From Actinomycetota bacterium (GTDB lineage: Bacteria > Actinomycetota > UBA4738 > HRBIN12), in assembly GCA_005883885.1 (NCBI GenBank), contig VAYF01000158.1, forward strand, positions 1-14,745: 14,745 nt of DNA, read 5' to 3'. The notes beneath the pieces are model-generated. The model saw only the letters and a program-made list of their open reading frames with translations. It searched no databases and was not told the DNA's origin. How positions within the stretch are numbered: the stretch's first letter is position 1; each line of letters opens with the position of its first letter. This document shows, one piece after another, positions 1 to 4,590 of the stretch. Made by a program: the position numbers and the translations under genes.

Positions 1-2
1 CG

Positions 3-653
3 TTCACGTACGTCGGGGTGGCGCGCGAGTTCCCGACAGCGCCACACGACTCGTTCCTGGTGGCGAACCGGGACTACGTGGCGCATGCGACGGGGTCACC
101 CGCCTCCCAGGTCCTGCTGATCCGCACGAACGGGTCGCCGCCGACGGTCACCACCGAGGTCCAGCAGCTCCTCGGGCCGGCATCGGGGGCGACGGTCAAA
201 GACATCGTCACCGAGCAGCGGATCACGCTCTCGGGACTCACGGCGATCGACCTCGCTGGACTCACGAAGCTGGAGCTGGCGTTCGCGCTGCTACTCGCCG
301 CGGGAGCCTCGGGCCTCGTCCTGGCGGTCGGAGTGGGCGAACGGCGTCGAACGTTCGCGATCGCCTCCGCGATCGGAGCGAAGCGTCGGCAGCTGGGCGG
401 CTTCATATGGAGCGAGGCCGCGTTCGTCACGATCGGGGGGCTTGCCCTCGGCGCGCTCAGCGGCTGGTGGATCGCGCAGGTGATCGTGAAGATCCTCACC
501 GGCGTGTTCGACCCGCCGCCCGAGCACCTGTCGGTGCCGTGGGGATACCTGGCTGGGTTGCTGCTGGCCGTCGGGGTCGCGGTCGCCATCGCCGGCTCGA
601 CGATGCTGCGCGCGATCCGGCGCCCGGCGATGGCGGTCCTCCGCGACCTGTAG
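3..653 (+). CDS. FtsX-family ABC transporter permease, C-terminal part (5' truncated by window edge)
   Basis: The reading frame is open from base 3, so the gene begins upstream of the window; an internal GTG at 18 is not a convincing start. The visible part is about 216 residues. It has an extracytoplasmic-looking stretch and then three hydrophobic segments: LAFALLLAAGASGLVLAVGVG, a second around FVTIGGLALGALSGWWIAQVIVK, and a third at WGYLAGLLLAVGVAVAIAGS. The cytoplasmic loop ERRRTFAIASAIGAKRRQL after the first segment is the typical FtsX loop (E-R-x-E/F-x-A-x-x-A-x-G-A), which contacts the ATPase partner. FtsX-like permeases (PF02687) move lipoproteins, lipids or peptides, or act mechanically on cell-wall enzymes; the substrate cannot be told here. 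The ATPase partner is presumably upstream. The next gene starts 24 nt downstream and has its own predicted promoter. Confidence 0.85.
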   Translation, partial: FTYVGVAREFPTAPHDSFLVANRDYVAHATGSPASQVLLIRTNGSPPTVTTEVQQLLGPASGATVKDIVTEQRITLSGLTAIDLAGLTKLELAFALLLAAGASGLVLAVGVGERRRTFAIASAIGAKRRQLGGFIWSEAAFVTIGGLALGALSGWWIAQVIVKILTGVFDPPPEHLSVPWGYLAGLLLAVGVAVAIAGSTMLRAIRRPAMAVLRDL

Positions 654-665
654 GGACGGCGCGGC

Positions 666-671
666 TAGGCT
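666..671 (+). promoter_or_regulatory. Predicted -10 box (TAGGCT) for a leaderless transcript
   Basis: TAGGCT fits the TANNNT -10 pattern and ends 6 nt before the ATG at 678. A standard -10 to +1 distance would put the transcription start on the A of the start codon. No Shine-Dalgarno precedes this ATG. Inferred from spacing and from the same arrangement at several other genes in the window. Confidence 0.55.
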
Positions 672-677
672 GTACTT

Positions 678-887
678 ATGTCGGACGAACCGATGACCAC
701 CGACGAGGAGCGCCGACGTCTGGCCGAGCGCCCCGAGCCCGTCCCCGAGGCGGACGCGCTCGAGCAGACGGAGGAGATCGAGCCGGACGACGACGACGAA
801 GCGCCCGCGATCCCCCCGGACGTCCCGGAGGCCGACGCCCTCGACCAGGCTCGCAGGGCGCCGCGAGACGACGACGAACCTCGCTGA
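678..887 (+). CDS. Small acidic, probably disordered protein with a duplicated VPEADAL(E/D)Q motif
   Basis: A 69-residue protein dominated by Asp, Glu, Pro and Arg, with no hydrophobic core, signal peptide or membrane segment, so probably intrinsically disordered and cytoplasmic. The motif VPEADALEQ (residues 22-30) recurs as VPEADALDQ (49-57), each followed by an acidic or basic patch including runs of Asp at 37-40 and 64-66. Coding is supported by the conserved duplicate, by high GC at third codon positions and by a well-placed -10 box giving a leaderless start. I do not recognise a function. It lies 24 nt after the permease and 24 nt before the kinase-like gene, which lacks a visible promoter and may share this transcript. 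Confidence 0.65.
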   Translation: MSDEPMTTDEERRRLAERPEPVPEADALEQTEEIEPDDDDEAPAIPPDVPEADALDQARRAPRDDDEPR

Positions 888-911
888 GATCTTCGTTCCG
901 CGTGGTTGTCG

Positions 912-1820
912 GTGAGCGGACGCGCAGATCTCGCTCACGCCGAAGACTGGATCCGCGCGCATGTCGAGCCGATGGGCCCGATCGAGACGGCGCACGATCG
1001 CCCCTGGGCGACGGTGCTGCGCGTGCCGGTCGCCGACGGCATCGCGTGGTTCAAGGCGTGCGCGCCGGTGCAGGCGTTCGAGCCGAGGCTCACTGCCGAG
1101 CTCTCCGCGCGCTATCCCGACCGCGTCGCCGAGGTCCTCGGCTACGACGAGGAGCGCGCGTGGCTCCTCCTCGGAGACGCCGGCACGCCGATCGGCGCCT
1201 TCGGCAACCCACCGGGGACATGGCTCATGGTGTTGCCGCTCTACGCCGAGATGCAGCGCGGCGAGGCCGCGCACACCCAGGACCATCTCGCGCACGGCGT
1301 CCCGGACCTGCGCGTCGCGACGCTGCCGGCCCGCTACGACGACCTCCTCGGGCGCGAGCTGCCGCTCGAGCGCGAGGAGATCGATCGGCTACGCGCCTTC
1401 GCGCCTCGCTTCGCGGAGCTATCCGACGAACTCGTCGCACGTGACGTATCAGAAACGGTTCAGCACGACGACCTCCACATGTCGAACGTCTACGCGCAGG
1501 GCGAGCATCTACGCGTGCTCGACTGGGGCGACTCGTCGATCTCGCATCCCTTCGTGTCGCTCGTCGTCACGTTCCGGTTCCTCGAGGAGGTCACCAAGCT
1601 TCCGCTGGGAGACCCGTGGTTCGCGCGGCTCCGCGACGCCTACCTCGAGCCATACGGTCGCGGTCTCGAGGGCGCGTTCGCGCTCGCGATGCGGGTCGGA
1701 GCCGTCGCGCACGCGATCGCATGGCTGCGGCAGCGAGACCATCTTCCGGCGATGGAACGGACCGAGTTCGACCAGTGGTTCCGGATCGTCGTGCGACGGG
1801 CCATCGCTCAGATCACCTAG
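912..1820 (+). CDS. Aminoglycoside phosphotransferase (APH)-fold family protein
   Basis: About 302 residues with the hallmarks of the APH/choline-kinase family (PF01636). The catalytic loop is HDDLHMSN (residues 185-192), where the first Asp of the loop would be the catalytic base region and Asn a metal ligand. The metal-binding DFG equivalent is DWGD (204-207). A candidate ATP-anchoring Lys lies in AWFKA near residue 50. The expected reaction is ATP-dependent phosphorylation of a hydroxyl on a small molecule. These motifs do not identify the substrate, and family membership alone is not evidence for antibiotic resistance; many actinobacterial homologues are of unknown role. The start is uncertain: GTG at 912 is used, while TTG at 906 is in frame, and neither has a Shine-Dalgarno or a TANNNT box. 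It probably reads through from the 678 promoter, and it converges with the methyltransferase gene. Confidence 0.85.
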   Translation: MSGRADLAHAEDWIRAHVEPMGPIETAHDRPWATVLRVPVADGIAWFKACAPVQAFEPRLTAELSARYPDRVAEVLGYDEERAWLLLGDAGTPIGAFGNPPGTWLMVLPLYAEMQRGEAAHTQDHLAHGVPDLRVATLPARYDDLLGRELPLEREEIDRLRAFAPRFAELSDELVARDVSETVQHDDLHMSNVYAQGEHLRVLDWGDSSISHPFVSLVVTFRFLEEVTKLPLGDPWFARLRDAYLEPYGRGLEGAFALAMRVGAVAHAIAWLRQRDHLPAMERTEFDQWFRIVVRRAIAQIT

Positions 1821-1833
1821 CTCGCCGCGCTGA

Positions 1834-1884
1834 GGCGTGGGAGGGCGAGATCACCGCTGTCTGATGCCGTGACCGACCCACGCC
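1834..1884. terminator. Weak inverted repeat between convergent genes, possible terminator
   Basis: GGCGTGGG (1834-1841) and CCCACGCC (1877-1884) are exact inverted repeats separated by 35 nt, and a smaller 4-bp pair lies inside. On the + strand the repeat is followed by CGTCTTTCC, only a poor U-tract. It lies in the 86-nt gap between two convergent genes, where a terminator would be expected, but the long loop makes this a tentative call. Confidence 0.3.
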
Positions 1885-1906
1885 CGTCTTTCCGAGGCGG
1901 TCCTGG

Positions 1907-2611
1907 TCAGCGGTCGCCGCGTGGCGTCGCGCGACAGTGGAGGAAGAAGTGCCCGGCTCGGTGTGCAGCCGCATCCCAGCCGAGCTCGCCAAGGTCGGCC
2001 ACGAGCTGCTTCGGGCGATGAAGCACCTTCCAGACCCGGAAGGCGCGTCCGTCCGAGAGGTGGCGCACGACCGATCCTTCTTCCGAGCCGGGGTGCTCGG
2101 GATCCAACGCCTCGGCTTCGGGACTCGCGAGGTTGTCGATGAAGAAGACGCGACCACCCGGTGCGAGCGCGGTCCGGACCAAGCTCCAGAACTGACCGAA
2201 CCGCTCCGGCGGCACGTGGGAGAGCCAGAAGGAGAAGAAGACGACGTCGTACGTCTCTGTGGGCCTCCACGAGAACATGTCTGCATGGATGTACCGCACC
2301 CCGTCCCCGACGCGGCGCCGGTTAAGGTCGAGGACCTCCTCGGCAGCGTCGACCGCCGTCAATCGATCGGCGTATCGGGTCAATCGCTCCGTCCATTGAC
2401 CCGTCCCGCACGCCAATTCCAGGACGTGGCCGGACGGATGGAACCGGTCAAGGGCGCGTTCGAGTTTCGCGATATCGGCGAACCACTTCGCTCGCTCCCG
2501 GGGCCCTCGATCGAACCCCCCCTCCCGGAGCGCCCACGCGTCGTATTCGGGCGCGCGAGCCCGGTAGTACCGGAGCTGTTCATCCAGCTTCTCCTGGAGG
2601 TCGTCGGCCAC
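1907..2611 (-). CDS. Class I SAM-dependent methyltransferase
   Basis: A 234-residue Rossmann-fold methyltransferase. Motif I is LELACGTG (residues 64-71, the S-adenosylmethionine glycine loop). Motif II ends in AVDA (86-89), an acidic residue follows in IHADMF (about 111), and the post-II strand is YDVVFFSF (121-128). The N-terminal helix region with YYRARAPEYDAW resembles small actinobacterial methyltransferases of unassigned substrate. No membrane segment or signal is present. The frame is open for another 57 codons upstream, but GTG at 2611 is chosen because GGAAGGAT (2618-2625) forms a good Shine-Dalgarno 6 nt before it, and the upstream residues do not look like this family. It is a single gene, convergent with the kinase-like gene. 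The substrate (small molecule or lipid more likely than nucleic acid) cannot be decided from sequence. Confidence 0.88.
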   Translation of the reverse strand: MADDLQEKLDEQLRYYRARAPEYDAWALREGGFDRGPRERAKWFADIAKLERALDRFHPSGHVLELACGTGQWTERLTRYADRLTAVDAAEEVLDLNRRRVGDGVRYIHADMFSWRPTETYDVVFFSFWLSHVPPERFGQFWSLVRTALAPGGRVFFIDNLASPEAEALDPEHPGSEEGSVVRHLSDGRAFRVWKVLHRPKQLVADLGELGWDAAAHRAGHFFLHCRATPRGDR

Positions 2612-2890
2612 TGATAGATCCTTCCCCCCGGGTCTCTGACGTTGCCGGGAGATGAACAGTAGCGCAACGTTCGACCGCACGCTAGATTGCTGGCCTCGCA
2701 GAAGGAGTCCGACGCGGGACACGTTCCTCTCCTCAGTACAGGCCTCCTCCTGCGCCTGCGGGGTGGACCCTTTCACCCACACCGGGTACTACGGGCCGCA
2801 TGCCCGCTCAGAGCATGTGTCGTTCATCACGTTGCCCCGTGGGACGCGGAGCGTGGACGGGTACGCAAGACGGTCCTGAGCCGCGCTGGG
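2612..2890. other. Gene-free interval between tRNA-Val and the methyltransferase
   Basis: I see no supported gene in this stretch. Open frames on both strands here lack family motifs and start signals. It holds the methyltransferase leader and promoter candidates on its left side and, on its right, the trailer of the tRNA transcript. Only short inverted repeats such as GGGC-CGCAT-GCCC near 2800 are present, too weak to call a terminator. GC content appears lower than in the flanking genes, as expected for non-coding DNA in a high-GC genome. Confidence 0.5.
2656..2661 (-). promoter_or_regulatory. Candidate -10 box (TACTGT) for the methyltransferase
   Basis: TACTGT on the minus strand would start transcription near 2649, giving a leader of about 38 nt that includes the Shine-Dalgarno at 2618-2625. 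A second candidate, TAGCGT at 2679-2684, lies a little further upstream. There is no clear -35 for either. Confidence 0.3.
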
Positions 2891-2966
2891 TGGTGGGCGC
2901 TGAGGGACTCGAACCCCCGACCTTCGCCTTGTAAGGGCGACGCTCTTCCGGCTGAGCTAAGCGCCC
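2891..2966 (-). tRNA. tRNA-Val(UAC)
   Basis: Reading the minus strand, a complete 76-nt cloverleaf is present. The acceptor GGGCGCT pairs with AGCGCCC. The D arm is GCTC/GAGC. The anticodon stem TCGCC/GGCGA encloses the loop CTTACAA, so the anticodon is UAC and the tRNA reads GUA (valine). The T stem GGGGG/CCCTC (one G-U) encloses TTCGAGT. Discriminator A and an encoded CCA (2891-2893) end the gene. The 5' ten bases overlap the end of the zinc-ribbon gene, whose TAG stop is tRNA positions 8-10. No TA dinucleotide, and so no TANNNT -10 box, occurs from 2967 to 3164 upstream, so the tRNA is probably cut out of the zinc-ribbon transcript. Confidence 0.97.
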
Positions 2967-3235
2967 GCGCGTGCGGTTGCCGTGTGACCGCACGCGCGAC
3001 ACACCACGTCGCCGAGCTGCACCGACAGGCGCGTCGCACCGCACGCCTCGCACCGATCCAGACCGTCGGTCCATCCCGGGTCGCGCTGGCACTCTGGGCA
3101 CACGAGCACCTGTCGCCCGCGCGCCACCGCCCGAGCCCACGGCACCGAACGCTTGTCGGGATCGTAGGTGGGACGGCCGCAGCGCCAACACACCGGTCGA
3201 TCGCTCGGCTCGTGGGGTCCGTCGAACGGCCTCAC
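2957..3235 (-). CDS. Small double zinc-ribbon protein, 3' end overlapping tRNA-Val
   Basis: A 92-residue protein with four CxxC knuckles: CWRC (16-19), CPEC (46-49), CEAC (62-65) and CRAC (79-82). This suggests two consecutive four-cysteine zinc ribbons, as in DZR-type proteins. The region between the first two knuckles is basic, so nucleic-acid or ribosome binding is possible but unproven. No signal or membrane segment is seen. GTG at 3235 is chosen because TATCCT at 3244-3249 lies 8 nt before it, a near-leaderless arrangement; the TTG at 3244 would overlap that -10 box. The final codons GGC GCT TAG lie inside the tRNA-Val gene, a 10-nt overlap. The neighbour on the other side is divergent. 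The regular cysteine spacing makes a spurious frame unlikely. Confidence 0.75.
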   Translation of the reverse strand: MRPFDGPHEPSDRPVCWRCGRPTYDPDKRSVPWARAVARGRQVLVCPECQRDPGWTDGLDRCEACGATRLSVQLGDVVCRACGHTATARAGA

Positions 3236-3243
3236 GGCCCGCA

Positions 3244-3249
3244 AGGATA
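3244..3249 (-). promoter_or_regulatory. Predicted -10 box (TATCCT) for the zinc-ribbon gene and tRNA-Val
   Basis: TATCCT on the minus strand sits 8 nt before the GTG at 3235. It is the nearest convincing -10 upstream of the tRNA; the only intervening TANNNT, TACGAT at 3161-3166, lies in codons Tyr-Asp of the zinc-ribbon protein. The box occupies the spot where the -35 of the opposite promoter would fall. Confidence 0.5.
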
Positions 3250-3265
3250 CGCTTCGCGCCGCGGC

Positions 3266-3271
3266 TAGACT
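3266..3271 (+). promoter_or_regulatory. Predicted -10 box (TAGACT) for the cyclic-nucleotide-binding gene
   Basis: TAGACT would start transcription near 3278 and give a leader of about 26 nt that contains the Shine-Dalgarno GAGGAG before the ATG at 3304. It is only 16 bp from the opposing -10 box at 3244-3249. Confidence 0.5.
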
Positions 3272-3303
3272 GCTCGCCGCCCAACCAGATTTCGAGGAGC
3301 CGC

Positions 3304-3726
3304 ATGAGCGAACCCACGACCTCGTTCCGAGCGAAAGGGCTGTTCGCCGGTCTCACGACCGAGGACGTCGATGGCATCGTGCGGGTCGGGGAACCGGTCA
3401 CGTTCGAGCCCGACCGCGCGATCTTCGAGTCCGGTGATGACGGCGACGCGATGTACGTGATCACCGAAGGCGAGGCCCACGTCAACGTAGGCGGGCGCTC
3501 CCATGTCCTCGGACCCGGTGACGTCTTCGGGGAGATGGCCCTCCTCGCGCCGGGCAAGCGGATGGCCACGGTCCGCGCCGTCTCGACGGTCGCAGCCCTT
3601 CGCGTCCCGGCCGACGCGTTCCAGGCATTCCTGCTCCAGCATCCGGGTGTCGGACTCTCGATCATGAAGCAGCTGGTGCTTCGGCTCCGCGAGGTCGAAC
3701 AACGCATCGAAGCCTGGATGGCCTGA
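3304..3726 (+). CDS. Stand-alone cyclic nucleotide-binding (CAP_ED) domain protein
   Basis: A 140-residue protein consisting of one cNMP-binding beta-barrel domain (PF00027). The phosphate-binding cassette reads FGEMALLAPGKRMATVRA (75-92); Glu77, which binds the ribose, and Arg86, which binds the phosphate, are both kept, so it should bind cAMP or cGMP. The preceding G-D-D-G-D-A-M-Y-V-I-T-E-G-E segment is typical. Helices at the C-terminus (VGLSIMKQLVLRLREVEQRIEAW) could dimerise, but there is no DNA-binding helix-turn-helix, kinase or channel domain. It may act by binding another protein, as a regulatory subunit. ATG at 3304 has GAGGAG five to ten nt upstream. The following gene, 153 nt downstream in the same direction, has no visible promoter and is likely cotranscribed. 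Confidence 0.92.
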   Translation: MSEPTTSFRAKGLFAGLTTEDVDGIVRVGEPVTFEPDRAIFESGDDGDAMYVITEGEAHVNVGGRSHVLGPGDVFGEMALLAPGKRMATVRAVSTVAALRVPADAFQAFLLQHPGVGLSIMKQLVLRLREVEQRIEAWMA

Positions 3727-3812
3727 CGCGTCGATCGTCGGCGCAGGTCAGAGCACCCGCGAGCGAGTTCCCTCGAGAAGTCGCACAATCGCAGGGTTCG
3801 TGGGTGCCTTCC

Positions 3813-3842
3813 CTCGCCCGCGATGAACCTTCCCAGGGCGAG
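3813..3842 (+). promoter_or_regulatory. First hairpin of the leader upstream of the RodZ-like gene
   Basis: CTCGCCC (3813-3819) pairs perfectly with GGGCGAG (3836-3842) around a 16-nt loop. It lies directly upstream of the hairpin that covers the Shine-Dalgarno, in a transcript leader with no coding frame of its own. Confidence 0.45.
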
Positions 3843-3848
3843 CGAAGC

Positions 3849-3876
3849 CACCACCTGAGCCGAGCAGGAGGTGGTG
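3849..3876 (+). promoter_or_regulatory. Hairpin that sequesters the Shine-Dalgarno of the zinc-ribbon/RodZ-like gene
   Basis: CACCACCT (3849-3856) is the exact reverse complement of AGGTGGTG (3869-3876), giving an 8-bp stem with a 12-nt loop. The Shine-Dalgarno AGGAGGTG (3866-3873) lies partly in the 3' arm, 6 nt before the ATG at 3880. Folding would hide the ribosome site. No known riboswitch class could be matched by eye. Confidence 0.5.
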
Positions 3877-3879
3877 TCG

Positions 3880-4587
3880 ATGGTTATGACCCGGTCCGAC
3901 CGGGAGATCCGGCGGACCCAAGATCGCTTCGTGATGGAGTGCCCGCTCTGCGGCGCGTACCTCCGATGGGCGCACCTCGAGGCGTCGTCGCACGGATCCA
4001 TCTGCACGTTCTGCGGAACGACGGTCGTCCCGACGCGACCCGATGGGTTCCGCGATCTCGACGAGCGTCTGATCGAGGTCGAGGACCTTGGCTTGATCGG
4101 GGAACAGCTCGAGGATCCGCCTTCCCTCCTCGAGCCGATCCGTGAGCCTCGGCGGGTGCCCGGCTGGTTGCTCGCGCTCGTGTCGATCCTTGCGATCGTC
4201 GGATTCGGGGTGTGGCGCCTCACGACGTCGCCGGCGGCACCCGCCGCGCCGATCCACGTCGCCGCCTCCTCCCCGTCGGTCCCCGTGCACGTTCCTTCCG
4301 CATCGAAGGGAGACCCGAACCAGCCGCCCGTGACCCGCATCACCGCGACGATCCGGCTCGACAACCCAACGTGGGTCGACGTGACCGGCGACGGACAGAA
4401 GCTGACGTCGAGCACGTATCAACCGCAGCTGCTCGTCTTCCATGCGAAGCACGACCTGCAGGTGTGGCTGGGGCACGGGAGCGGCGTGACACTGACGGTG
4501 GACGGGAAGAACGTGAGCCTCGGATCCAACAGCACGAAGCTCAGCGTCGCGCTTCGGAACGGACACGTTTCGATCACGCAGGCCTGA
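3880..4587 (+). CDS. Zinc-ribbon, single-pass membrane protein with RodZ C-terminal-like (DUF4115) domain
   Basis: A 235-residue protein in three parts. First is an N-terminal zinc ribbon, CPLC (21-24) and CTFC (42-45). Then come an acidic stretch and one membrane helix, VPGWLLALVSILAIVGFGVW (93-112). A Pro/Ala/Ser linker leads to a C-terminal beta-rich domain at 153-235. In this domain PTWVDVTGDGQKL, then FHAKHDLQVWLGHGSGVTLTVDGKNVSLG, matches the DUF4115 pattern seen at the periplasmic end of RodZ. RodZ links MreB to wall synthesis but begins with a helix-turn-helix, which is missing here and replaced by the ribbon. The ribbon is expected inside the cell and the beta domain outside. ATG at 3880 is chosen over GTG 3871/3874 and ATG 3886 because of spacing to AGGAGGTG. 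Its tail is only 3 nt from the convergent amidohydrolase. Confidence 0.8.
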   Translation: MVMTRSDREIRRTQDRFVMECPLCGAYLRWAHLEASSHGSICTFCGTTVVPTRPDGFRDLDERLIEVEDLGLIGEQLEDPPSLLEPIREPRRVPGWLLALVSILAIVGFGVWRLTTSPAAPAAPIHVAASSPSVPVHVPSASKGDPNQPPVTRITATIRLDNPTWVDVTGDGQKLTSSTYQPQLLVFHAKHDLQVWLGHGSGVTLTVDGKNVSLGSNSTKLSVALRNGHVSITQA

Positions 4588-4590
4588 CGA

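Noticed and set aside
906..1820. Calling the APH-fold gene an aminoglycoside resistance gene
   Set aside because: Only the general kinase motifs are visible; the APH family includes many non-resistance kinases and there is no mobile or resistance context.
2612..2782. An N-terminal extension of the methyltransferase
   Set aside because: The open frame continues, but the added residues have no family similarity and the GTG at 2611 has a clear Shine-Dalgarno.
2612..2966. tRNA-Val as an integration site for a mobile element
   Set aside because: No repeat of the tRNA 3' end, integrase or phage-like gene is seen in the window.
3727..3880. Assigning the leader to a known riboswitch (cyclic di-AMP, cyclic di-GMP or cobalamin class)
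   Set aside because: I looked for the conserved core strings of these classes and found none in the right order; only generic hairpins are present.
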